From the NCBI GenBank assembly GCA_037951165.1, contig JBBDHG010000051.1, positions 8,457,501-8,521,500 on the forward strand: a stretch of 64,000 bases of DNA, written 5' to 3'. This DNA comes from Lophius americanus. Lineage: Eukaryota > Chordata > Actinopteri > Lophiiformes > Lophiidae. Positions 1 to 11,700 of the stretch are shown piece by piece (the stretch's first letter is position 1; every line of letters begins with the position of its first letter). The notes below the pieces were generated by a model that saw only the letters and a program-made list of their open reading frames with translations, was not told the DNA's origin and did no database searches. A program made the translations under genes and the position numbers.

Positions 1-683
1 TTTTTTTTCTCCCAAAATCTGTTTCGTCATTAATTTTAAAACTGTATATTAAACATACTCAATAAAATTTAAACAATCAAATTCTGGTGATGTAGACAGA
101 AAGTTTGAGTTAATCTAAACATTTGTCCGAATCACACGATTAAGATTAATAAAGCGTCTAATTTATTGTCTAGTTAAGCCATATTAAAAACTTTACTGGT
201 GATGAAAAGAGTAATTGTTTGTTTACACTAATATTTGAACATCAGATCAATAAACTGTAGTTAATGTAAGAAATACAATATTTGTAATGACAATAGATCT
301 AAACTGAGTTAATTGATGCCAAAAGGTTTTTAAATGTTTTCGAAGTTTACACAAATATTGTTCAGCATATGTGAAACTATTCAAATTAAAAACAAACGAA
401 TACATATCTGAAAAAAAAACACATTTTAATTGTATAAACGAGAAAAGATCCGTGTAGTGGTCAATGTTCACTTTTATGGAGATCCAGTAACTTAAAGAGT
501 ATATTTATTTAATTTATCTTAAATTTTCACTGATCTATTAGGCCTATGAAAACTAGATTTTAATTCTCCTCCCGGGTCACCTGTCCTCTAGCTCCGCCCT
601 TACCGCGCGCCGTACCGCCAGATAAGGACCCAGTCTCCCCGCACCAGTCCGGGAGGGGGACTCTCGGCCTCACCAGCTGGACC
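1..683. other. 5' flank of nkx2.4
   Basis: AT-rich upstream DNA with no convincing coding region; the one open frame here is of random composition. Base composition changes sharply at about 565, where a GC-rich stretch begins and runs into the first coding exon, which is what a CpG-rich promoter/5'UTR of a developmental homeobox gene looks like. I see no clear TATA box at a useful distance. Promoter assignment is inference. Confidence 0.4.
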
Positions 684-2028
684 ATGTCCACCCCCTTCTC
701 AGTCAGCGACACCCTCAACCCAATGGAGGACTTCCGGAGTTTCGGCGCCCCGCTGGGCGCCTACCGGCAGTGCGCGGGTCACCAGCCGGGTCAGCCGCCT
801 CACCTCCATCACCACCACCACCACCATCACCACCACCACCTCCGCTCCTCTACCTCCTCCGCCTCAGGACCGGCTTACGGCCCGGAGCTCTCCGGGGGGT
901 ACGGTAACAACGTGGGAGAGCTACAATCCTACCCGGACACGGTCCGGGGCGGAGGAACGGCGATGTGGTACAGCAGTCCGGAGGGAAGACATCCGGCAAG
1001 TAAGGCAAGATTCAAGAGCCGGAGCTAATGATTCGTTTACGAACCACACAAAAATAATTTTATACCGAAATTAATTATTATTCGATGAATATTAATGACA
1101 GTTTAATAATGAAATATTAGGATAAATTATAAATTCAGAAAATAGGTAATGTTAAACTTTTATTCACCGTATTCTATTTAATATTACCTTTTATATATAT
1201 TAGCACTTTGAGATTTGATCCAAATGTAAAGTGCATTATAAATTAAATGTATTATTATTATTATTATTATTATTATCTTTCAAGTTTTAGTCGATAATTT
1301 TTTGTATTCAAATAGAAGACACATAATAATAATAATAATAATACATTTAATTTATAATGCACATGTCCGATATTCGGTTACAAATAATGTAAATTACATT
1401 AATTTTGATTAAAAACTTTAGCTTAATAATCCAATTTTAAGGATTTAACTACGTGTCTTTTTTTTAAACGGAAGTTTCCAGATTCGGTCCGCCCGCCGGG
1501 ATGGTGGGCTCTCTGGCCGGGATGGACTCCTCCAAATCGGGGGTGACCTTTCACGCAACTCCACGACGGAAGCGGCGCGTGCTCTTCTCTCAGGCCCAGG
1601 TGTTCGAGCTCGAGGGGCGCTTCAAGCAGCAGAGGTACCTGTCGGCTCCGGAACGAGAGCACCTGGCGGGACTGGTCCACCTTACCCCGAACCAGGTCAA
1701 GATCTGGTTCCAGAACCACCGCTACAAGCTCAAGCGTCAGGCCAAGGATAAGGGTCAATGTTCAGAGACTCAGAGCGCGGCCCCCGCCTCTACCGTTATA
1801 TCCAAGAAGAGCTGCAGGTCCGAGTGGTCAAGTCAGACCGGAGCCCAGCAGACCGGCTCGGGGGAGGCCACGAATTCCCAGCAGCAGGTAAATCAGCTGT
1901 CGTCCACGGTAGAACTGGAGGATCTGTCTCAGAGTCCACCGCTGCTCCTACCGGGTCAGAGGGATGCGGCGCTCCTAGACTACAGCACCGTCATCGACTC
2001 CAACCTGCTATACGGGAGGACCTGGTAG
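684..2028 (+). CDS. nkx2.4: NK2-class homeobox transcription factor (Nkx2.4-type), two exons
   Basis: Sequence-specific nuclear transcription factor of the NKX2-1/NKX2-4 subgroup (forebrain, thyroid). Coding exons 684-999 and 1475-2028 give 289 aa; the donor GTAAGG at 1000 and the acceptor AG at 1473-1474 restore the family I-S-R-F junction (residues 106-109). Visible: TN-domain motif TPFSVSD at residues 3-9; an 11-His tract at residues 42-52; homeodomain at about 136-195 with WFQNHRYKLKRQ, carrying the Tyr54 diagnostic of NK2 proteins; C-terminal LLYGRTW, the NKX2-1/2-4 family ending. The acidic/NK2-specific segment after the homeodomain is not recognisable, and the protein is much shorter than NKX2-1 (about 370 aa). 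Its 3' end faces the xrn2 3' end, as NKX2-4 and XRN2 do in human, which favours nkx2.4 over nkx2.1. Which teleost duplicate it is cannot be told here. Confidence 0.9.
1201..1365. repeat. Facing copies of a short retroposon tail in the nkx2.4 intron
   Basis: A 60-nt module starting TAGCACTTTGAG and ending in (ATT)n lies at 1201-1276; an inverted partial copy, (AAT)n followed by the reverse complement of the module's end, lies at 1323-1362. The same module recurs at 42597-42662 and 45494-45562. It looks like the 3' end of a 5'-truncated LINE or SINE. The inverted pair could fold into a hairpin in the nkx2.4 pre-mRNA. Confidence 0.6.
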
Positions 2029-2334
2029 CATCGGGACGGCACAGCGGGGTCTCAGGCTGCTGTAGGACTCTGGAGAAACTCCTGACTATATATTCTCTCC
2101 GTACGTTAAATTCTGGTTCCATTACGCACGCAGGTTTTGGAGGACACTGCGAATTTAAACTTTAAAACCAAGAATCCGTTTCTGTTTATGATGCGTTCAA
2201 GGCGCGTGATAAAAACCAGAAATTCAGATTCTGAAGAGATAAACTGATCAGATTAAATTATTTCAGTTTTGTTTCAGATTCAGAATTTATTTCAAATATT
2301 ATTGTCAAACTGATTTATTTTGTTTCAATTTTTG

Positions 2335-2340
2335 AATAAA
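2335..2340 (+). promoter_or_regulatory. Candidate poly(A) signal of nkx2.4
   Basis: AATAAA about 310 nt after the nkx2.4 stop codon, in AT-rich sequence. The opposing xrn2 transcript appears to end near 2560, leaving a very short convergent intergenic gap. Confidence 0.45.
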
Positions 2341-2582
2341 ATGATTTTTTAAATTAAAATATTTTTTGTAGACTGAATATCAAGTGTTTTAAAACAAAAT
2401 CTGGAAAAAACAATCATAATAATTGTGATTTAAAGCAGGACACTCAATCTATATTTAAACTAACGTTCAATCTGAAAACGATGCTTTTATAGTTCCCAAA
2501 AAATGTTTTACAGTGTTTTCTGAACAAACATTTAGCTGGATTTACAGAGAGGAGAAGGGAAGGCTCACAATCACAACCTTCT

Positions 2583-2588
2583 TTTATT
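2583..2588 (-). promoter_or_regulatory. Candidate poly(A) signal of xrn2
   Basis: AATAAA on the minus strand, about 160 nt after the xrn2 stop codon at 2745. It implies a short 3'UTR that stops about 220 nt from the likely 3' end of nkx2.4. Confidence 0.5.
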
Positions 2589-2744
2589 TGATGACTCGGT
2601 GCAGTTTCCTTTCACAAACAAACAGTCAGACGATTCCTCCTGCTTCACAGCAGCTCGTCTTACAAATCACTTAATAAACAACCAGGATTTTTTGTAGTAC
2701 AATAAAAAGAAATAAAGTACAATAAAATGAATTTTTTTAGATCT

Positions 2745-5700
2745 TTAGTTCCAGTTGTCTCTTCTGGACGGAGGGGGAGGCGGGTAACCTCGGCTGGAAC
2801 CGAAGCCCTGAAACAAAAGACAAAACAAACATTTTAAAACACAAACAATCAAATCATATATGAGTATGATTAAAAGTAAAATATTAAACTTAAAAAAAAA
2901 AGATCAGAATCCCAACATTTCATCTGTTTGTGTGTGGATCTCAACAACAGACGACATGACAGAGCAGCTCTGTCCCCGTTTATTCAAACTATTTTATTTG
3001 TTTATTCTATATTCTTCTTTTACAATATTCAAATACTCTTATTAGTTTTGTTAATTAAATATTCTAATTTAATGGGAAAAAAAGCCCAAAAAACTGGCGT
3101 GCACAGTGTGTGATTAGTCTCAAATTCTGTACAAGGTGCTCTATTGGATGGGAATAATTTAGAAAAACAAAAACCCGAAATCGAAACCTGCCTACCGGTG
3201 GTGTGATATGTTTTAGAGTCTGATGGGTCCAAGGCCCTCTTGTGATGAAGGCAACAGTAGTAAAAAAAATGCCAACGCATTTCTGCAGAGTGAAACCATA
3301 AACCACATAACACCACCGGTAAGCAGGTTTGATTTCTGGCTTTATGTTTTTCTAATTTAATGTTTTAGACTTATATTCTAATTGAATGGTTTATCAAATT
3401 TTCTAGTTGTCTTCAAATATTCTAATTAAATCTTTTCTATTACAATTTTCAGTTCTAATTTTTTAATTAAAATTGTATTTCCATTTTTTCAACCGCATTT
3501 ACTGTTATATTTAATATTCAAATTCAATGTCTAATATTGAAGACTGAATGGTCTACTCTAATATTCTGGTTTATTTAATGTTCTATTCTAATATTTCAGT
3601 GAGTGTGTTGAACCCAGACTAGTTGATCCCCAGGATTGGTGCAGATTAACTCACTTATTTAACGTCAAGTTTTTAAAAATTATTAATTTCCCCATAAAAC
3701 ATTCTTATATGTTTAATAAAAATCACAAAAGGTATTATAGTAATATATATTGTTATTTGGGTTCAAACTGAAACCTTTTAGAAAACGTGATTTAATTAGT
3801 TTCCAGAAGCTTCAGAAACTTGAGATTTTTCACTTAATTGTCAACTTTTTAGGATCTTCATGAACTAAATATAAAACCTGTTTCACGTCCATTAAGGGGA
3901 GAAAAGACTGAACATCAGTTAGTTACTATCAGAATTAGTTACTTTCAGAGTAGATCATTTATTCACACAAGTTTTGACACAGCACTGTCTATTAGTGTGT
4001 ATGCGTTCATTAATGTGTGTGTGCTTTTCAGTGAGTGTGTTTATTAATGTGTGTGTGCTTGTTAGTGAGTGTGTGTTTATTAATGTGTGTGTGCTAGTTA
4101 GTATGTAATTTTTTAAAAGTGTGTGTTAATTCTAGAACATGTCATTCACTGATAAGCCATAACATTATAACCACCTGCCTCATACGGTGTAGGACCCCTC
4201 TGTGATATCATGGTGTTCTGACACCTTTCAATCAGAACCAGCATGAGGTTTTTCAACATTTTGTATTACAGTAGATCTTCCGTGGTGTAAGATAACACGG
4301 GCAAGGCTTCACTCCCCATGACCATCAATGACCCTGGTGGTCGTTACTACCACTTTGATAGGTTTGGAAAACTGCATAAGAGAACACCCAAGAAGACCTG
4401 CAGTTCTGGAGACGTTATAATCCAGTAGTCCAGTTTGTCCAATTTTCCTGCTTCCAAAATAAACTTTGGGACAAAATGTAAACCTTCTGTCTAAATATCC
4501 CTCCCACTGACAGGTAACCACGATAGCCTGATAATCAGTGTCAGCGGTAACACTGTTATCGCTAATGTGCCAACGCCATGTTTGCTGTTATTCAAGCTGT
4601 GTAAATATTCCTCAGAGTGTGAAGTGCGTCTGACATGATCAGTAGAGAAATATATGGTAAAAATACATTTATCTTTAAAATGTGATTGTTTAGAAATGTA
4701 AGAATTAATTGGGAATAAGTTTAAAATAAAATTACAAAATAGTTGGTCGTAAAATGAATAAATGTTTTTTTTAATTAAATTGGAAATATATTAATAACTG
4801 AAACATTATTTCTTTATTAAAAAAAAGACAAAAAGAGAAGCAATAATGAGTGAATAAACAACCCTGATAGAAATATTATCCGGTTTAAAGAACCTATTCT
4901 CTGCAGGTTTCATTTCGAGGACCTTTATTAAATCTAATTAAATTAAAGATCTACTTCCTGTCCACACCAGCAAGAAATTCATTTGAAGGAACATCGGAGT
5001 GTAAATTAACTAAGATATTTTCAAACAACCGTCTGATTGTAAACAAAAAAAAAAAGGAACTTAAAGCATTTAACTTACATCAACAGACTGATAAAAGTTG
5101 GATTAGAGGGGAAAATATTTCTGCTCATAATGGCATTCGATGTTAAACTTAAGTTCCTCCCACTCTGGTCAGACCACACCCCTCTCCAAAAAGGACTACA
5201 GTACCTGATGCTGCCCGCGGTCGTCTCTGTTGCGGTCGTCTCTGCGGCGGTCGTCCCTGAAGTACTCTCCACGTTGATCGTTGCGCTGTTGGTAGCTGTC
5301 TGGACCCGTACCGCCTTGCCTGCGGTTCATGTTCTGCTGGTACGCCGACTGCTGCGACAGCATGGCCCTGTCCCAACCGTGGCCGCCACTGCCAGACTGG
5401 TGCTGCCTGGTGGAGCAAACATCAGAGCGGGTCATGAATGCCAACAGACATTTAGGATGAGATAAGAAAACCTGAAAACCCCCAATAGTCCGTGAACGCA
5501 CCGCTGTGTCTGGAAGTAAAAAAAAATGTACATGAGAAAATTGATAAGAATTGATGTTTGATCATAATTTTTGTTCCGTCACGGATAGAACAAAAAATTT
5601 GACTTTATTGGCCAGAAGTAACAGATTTCACTATTATGTTGGAGGAAGGAGTAACATTTGCACTTTTTTGGCCAGACATAACAAATATACACTTTTTTTT

Positions 5701-8700
5701 GCACGCGGTAACAATTTAAAAAAAAAAATTATATTAACTTATATTTTGCCTCAGGAAATAAAACTAGTGTCTGTGATGTCACGCCACACCTCTCTGGCCC
5801 GCCTCTTTAAGGTGCAGCAGGTGTATGAAACTTTAGAGGCGTGGGTACAGCCGCATTAAAGAGGAAGTTGTTAAAACTCCACTGTCCGCTTTCCAATATT
5901 CCCCATGTTGGATAAACATCAATTTATCAGATACATCCAATAGATGGGGGTGAAGCGTCAAATGTTTAAATAACAACCAAGATTGTGGAGGTGGTGACAA
6001 TGTGGACAGTGGTCGTCTGTCAGGTCATTAAATACATCACCACATGTAGAAACAGAGTTTATGCTTCCATTTTCACGCCACTTTCATAGTCATGGTTTCC
6101 GAGACTTTTGTCACGGCCTGCAAACATTTTATTTAGGTGAATTCTGAAAGGTCTGGTGTAAATATTGTAGGATCAGAGTGTTATTAATTAATATACTATA
6201 TCTATCTTCTGTTTTCATCCTAACATTCCACTCAGACTTTAAAGCAGGAGGATTCTCCAAAGCTTAACTTTAATTGTGTTTACCATGTCCCTTGGGACGT
6301 TTAACCGGTATCTTTAATTCTAAAAGGCTCCGGAACCCGGCTCCTTCAGGACGGACCTCAAAGTTCTGGTTGATACCAGGACTCAAACATGAGGGACGTG
6401 ATTCTTGGTGCTGAGGATCAGGACGTGAGATGTGTCCGTGAATCAGCAGTTGGACCTTCTGCTCCTTAGATGACCTGCTTAGGGGTCACGCTCTCCAGAT
6501 CGGACCACCTTGTCTTCACAAATCACTCAGCCACATTCAGGTACGGCGTGGAATGGAGTCTATGGCCGGTAAAGAGACCCTCCAAACTGTGGTCTGCTAG
6601 GACCAGAGCTATCCCTCATTACTGAATCCTGTCACACTCAGACCAGCGCCGGCCCATAATCCCTCCCCTGCATCTTATTGGCTCGGGCCTCGATCCACTT
6701 GAAGAACCTGCTTTCAGCTGGCACTAATAACCACTGACCCGGGGTCACAGCTGCCACAATGGACCTGATTAGGATTTTACAGAGTCAGAATCAATGGGCC
6801 TACCAGATTGTTGCCTCCTGCAGCATCAGTGACGCCTCATTAACCTGCACAAACCTCATCCAGGGAGACCTGGTCCACAGTGTAGTAGTAGTAGGAGATA
6901 GGATGACCACCAAAGACCGGACCCCATGGAGTATGAGGATAGTCAGTCTAATTAGACTCCAATAAGTCCCAAAGACTTAATCCGATCTCAGAACTCCCAC
7001 CATCCCCAGGAACCTCAACTAATCCCAGGACGCCAATCAGTCCAAGAGTCTTCGTCCAACCTCATCCGATCTCAGAATATGCTGATATTGACGAGAGCTT
7101 CTCTGGTGGTTGAAGACCAAACCAGAGCTTAGTCGTATGATGCAGTGATCTCTTTTCCATGAGGAACAAAGTCTTAATTACATCCCTCTCCAGCACCAAA
7201 AGCCTAGTCTTCCAGCAGGTACCCTAAACCGAAGTGCTGAAGGTTCAGGAAGCCTTTTGTGGTCCAGAGTTGGAGTCACTGGTCCAGGATGGAACCACGT
7301 GCTGGAGATCATGACTATCTGAAGACAACGCTGACAGCAGGAGAAGATCTTCTCCATGCTGACCTTGATCTGACAGGCTTTTGCTTAGAATCCTGGCAAT
7401 TGGACGTGGTTATTTATATATAGATGATTAGACCACAGCCTGAAGATCCATCTGAATAAGGGAACCACAGGTGAAGGAACCTGCGGATTCTGTACTGCCA
7501 GCTTGTACTGGGTCCTGGAAGGATTATTATTACCAACGATGGCTTGTTGGACAGATAAAATGAGGCCCTGAAGGGGAGGGTCTTACATTCTCTCTGAGGA
7601 CCTGGGGAAACGTTCAAGTCCGGTTATCGGTTCCGGGGAAAGTATTTTAACAGGTTAACATGATGTTTACTCAGCTTCTCCACAGATAAAAAAAATGATC
7701 TGATACTGTGTGCATTTCTCAATAATCACGATGCCAAGCAGCTCAGGGCACCAGAGGTGTCGAGAAAAAATGCTTCCATGATTGATTCCACAGGTCAGGG
7801 AAGGACAACATAACAGGTGATCGCTAGATCATGACCTGTACGACTAAAACCTTTAACAAAATCAAGAACAAAGAACTGGTGCAAACAGTTTGAATTCAAT
7901 CCTAAAAGTATCAAAAATTAATTAACATGTTAAACGGAGGTCAACTAGCTGGGCCTTAAACCCTGGCAATGACATCATTCAAACGGCGCCAGCAGCTCCT
8001 GTATTTTAAACAGTGACTTTGAAAGGCATGAACATTTTAAGACCTTCAGGCTTCACTTGAAACGTGTAAAACTAATATCAATAATAATCAGGGTCTTTGG
8101 AGAAATACATCCTGAGCCGGTCTAAGATTCAGGGTTTGACCGGTTCAAGTCACCAGAGGTAAAGAATCCATCGATTCTGTAGAAATAAAGGACCAACAGA
8201 TTCCATGAAGGACAATGGAAACAATGTAGTAAAATACGGGCTCTAGAGAAATTAGTGTGCTTATATTGCACTCGACTGACAAAAAGGGACAGGGCGTGGA
8301 GAGGACATTGTTTATGGAATAATGAGATGAGCTGAGCATGTATGGTAAGGTGGTTGAAGTACTTGGTTGACAGTGTGACGAGGACAAAATCCTATATAGT
8401 AAAAGCATGGAAACTTAAGCCCTTCTCTGTGAAAGTGTTTGTACACAGCTCAAACTACCAGCACGCTGGCCGTGGACTCCATCGTCAGTCATAAAAAACC
8501 CGCCACCTACCTGGGAAACTGTTGCTGGTGGAAGGGGGGTGGGGCTCCCATCAGACTGCTCTGCCTGGAATCTGTTGAAAACATAGGGGACATGTTGATG
8601 GATTTAAAGAATAAGAATCATATTTCCTTTACTGTTCAGGGTATCTGTACATTTACAAATATCCTTAATTTTAAGACATCGTCAATTTAAGAAATTAAAC

Positions 8701-11700
8701 TAGACTGCAGTTTGCACCACACTTGATTTTAGATTTTATTGAATTTAGACTGAGCCTATGCGGCCGTCCCTGGCAGTAAAGCTATACCCCCCAAAAGCCC
8801 CCAACAGTTCCTATTGGCTGAACCTAACCATTTCTATGAAGTCAGCAATATGCTCCTACATAAGATCCCATAGTGACTCATTGAAGATAAATACAGTTAA
8901 CTATTTTTTTTCTAAGACCAGTACTAAAACAAGTTAAGATATCCTTGAATTCATATGAGATAAATTTAGACAAAATTATACTTATGATTAAAACATCAAC
9001 TTTTATAGTGAAATAATATATAAACAAGATATTTCTCCTTGTATAAATCCTTATGGTCCAATTTGAAAATAGTCTGACATATTGTGGTAAGTTGGCAGGA
9101 TCTCCTTGAGGCGGTTCATACGAGGTAAATTTGGAATTAATCAGACTAACAGTTAGGTAGCTAAAAAAAAAAGAAGCTCCATTTTAAGACGGAAATATGT
9201 AACCGACCTTTCCCATAATCAATCCAGCTCTTCCTCACACTATGGTCTATTTGGGTAATCATTAATTATCCATAACCGCTTATTCTTTTCAGGGTTGCGG
9301 TGGCTGGAACCTATGCCAGCTGACATTAAGTAAGTGGCTCAGTGAGGGATACACCCGGAACGAGTCGCCAGTTCATCACAGGGCTGAAACAGAGACAGAC
9401 AACCATTCACACTAACATTCACTCCTACATGCAGTTTAGAGTCACCAAAGCACAAATACTGCATGTTTTGGACTGTGAGAGTAAGCCGGAGTACCGAGAG
9501 AGAACATGCAATCTGTGCACAGAAAGTCTGGCAAAGGTGGATTCGAACCCATTACCTTCTTGCTGTAAGGCAGCAGCACTAACCACTGCACCCCTCTATT
9601 TGTGTATAAAATTTGAAAGCTATGAAATGGTTTGTGAGTTATCTCCTTTACAACTAGGATCTTTGGAGGACATGGCAATGACATATATATATAAATGCGG
9701 GGATATCATAGAATTGTTATATGTCTCCCACATAAAAACTGTTTCATTCCTCACATGATGCACAACAATCCCAGGGCCCAATATGACTCAGTCATGGTGT
9801 GGTGTTGGGCTCCAAGGGAGGCGAGGGAGCACCAACATTTACATTTTGTTTTCAGAAAATGAAATAAGCATTCAGTCGGCAGCATAGTGGGCGCCTCAAG
9901 TACTCAGCTTCAACCGCTGGGAGCCCTTCACAAAGGCACACTTAGAAAAAAGAGCTAACGTCTTCCTCCAGACTCTCTGTTGCCACGGCGATGACCAGCT
10001 TCAAACCCCACACTCCTCCGAGTGGCTGAACTGGGGGGGTGGTATGATGGCCTGAGAGGGGCCTGGAGAACACAAGAGCTAAACTAGTTCAGAGAGGTCG
10101 ATAAATTCATTTAGTCTGAGAGTCACATGACCCTGGTCTTAACCACGTCATATACACCTCACAAAACTAAGTAGAATATTGCAGAAAGCATCTGGGATGT
10201 CAGATTTATGTTTAACCATACCCTAGTCTCCAAATCAATGAGGCAGACTTCTGACCCGTTTCAAGTCAGCAGCCTTTACCCCTATACCCAGGTCAGACCA
10301 CCCATTAATCCTTCAGGACCACTGTAGACCTCCACCAGAGCTACTAGGTTGTTCCTGCAGTCTTTACCCCAATACCAGGTCAGACCACTGATTAGACTGT
10401 TAGGACCATTGATTAGTGGGTGGGTGTGATCGGTGGGGACCCTGACATACCGGATCTCCTCAGCCACTGTCACATGACCAGAGTATTTTGACTGTAGTTG
10501 AGAATATTAAGTGTGTTATGGAGTGTCTGACTCCACGTTAGATTACATTTTTTAGTATAATTTTATATACCAACTATATTTAATATTCTTTTCCATCCAC
10601 ACTAATGATGGTGGTTTAGTCTCAGTGTCTGACAATGGTCTCCGGTGTAACTCAAGGACAATAGAGACGTAATAGCTGTCTCCATGATGAAGCTTTGTGA
10701 TTGTTTCCAGAGTCAGATTTAAACCCAATTTGAAAGTTTAGAATGAGCAATTCCACCACGGGATTAATCACGTTTCTTTCTTTCAGTCTCTTTTGCAACC
10801 TTTTCTGTCTGTCTGTCTTTCTTTCGTTGTCACTTTCTGTCTCTTATCTGCCTCTTTCCATAATAAACGACGTAAATAAAGACTAACAGAAAGAAAGGCA
10901 GAAACACAGAAAGAGAGTAAGGAAAAAAACTATATTAATCCGACAAGGGAAATCCACAATACAATGAGGATCTGTTAAACATGGCAGTGACATTCTTCTT
11001 TCCCTTGTTCCATCTATCTATTGACTATCAGGGGGGCATGTGACCTAAACCAGTAGATTCAGTGTGGAGATATTACCCAGCAGGCCGACTGCTTTGCTCC
11101 AGGTTTGATTATCTCCTGGGCAAACAAACCTGAAGTGGACCACCCAGTCAGGCTCCAATTAGAGCGCCTCATTCTCTTGTTGCTGGCGTCGACTCAAGGG
11201 AGACAATAACAAGTGGACACCTGTCAATCAACAAAGACCTGAAAGAGGACAGACGTCTGTGCCGCACAAAACACAACAAAGGATTACGCTTTACAAGGCG
11301 CTGGGATTAAAACCACTATAAAACATGCTGCACAACCTCAACACAACCAGACGCCGCTATGGTACTCTTTCAATCAGCTCACAGACCAGACCAGGTGACA
11401 GCAGCCAGCCGTTCCCGCCTCATACTTCACGCCAACCTCTACCGCAAACTGAGTTTCCTTACAGTGTTTGTATCGAAAAACTGAGAACTTTCAGTTCTAT
11501 ACAAACCTTTACTAACCAGTGGCCGACCAAATCCACTACGTCAGTCTCTGTGTCACCACAGAAAACGTTCTAAAGACCTAACAGGGTTAAGGACAGCATA
11601 GGGTCGTGGATCCAGCCCTCATCTGGACCTACTCATCCATCTATGCAACTGCCAGCAGTCAATGTGACAGTTATCCATCTGGACAGGACTGGTCATCCCG

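Noticed and set aside
1000..1028. nkx2.4 exon 1 continuing to the stop at 1028
   Set aside because: These bases follow a good GTAAGG donor, and the spliced form restores the family I-S-R-F junction.
5130..5465. Hydrophobic plus-strand protein over xrn2 exon 30
   Set aside because: It is the antisense of the RDD-repeat exon of xrn2.
9342..9758. 138-aa plus-strand protein in xrn2 intron 28
   Set aside because: It lies across a SINE in antisense; composition and boundaries match the repeat.
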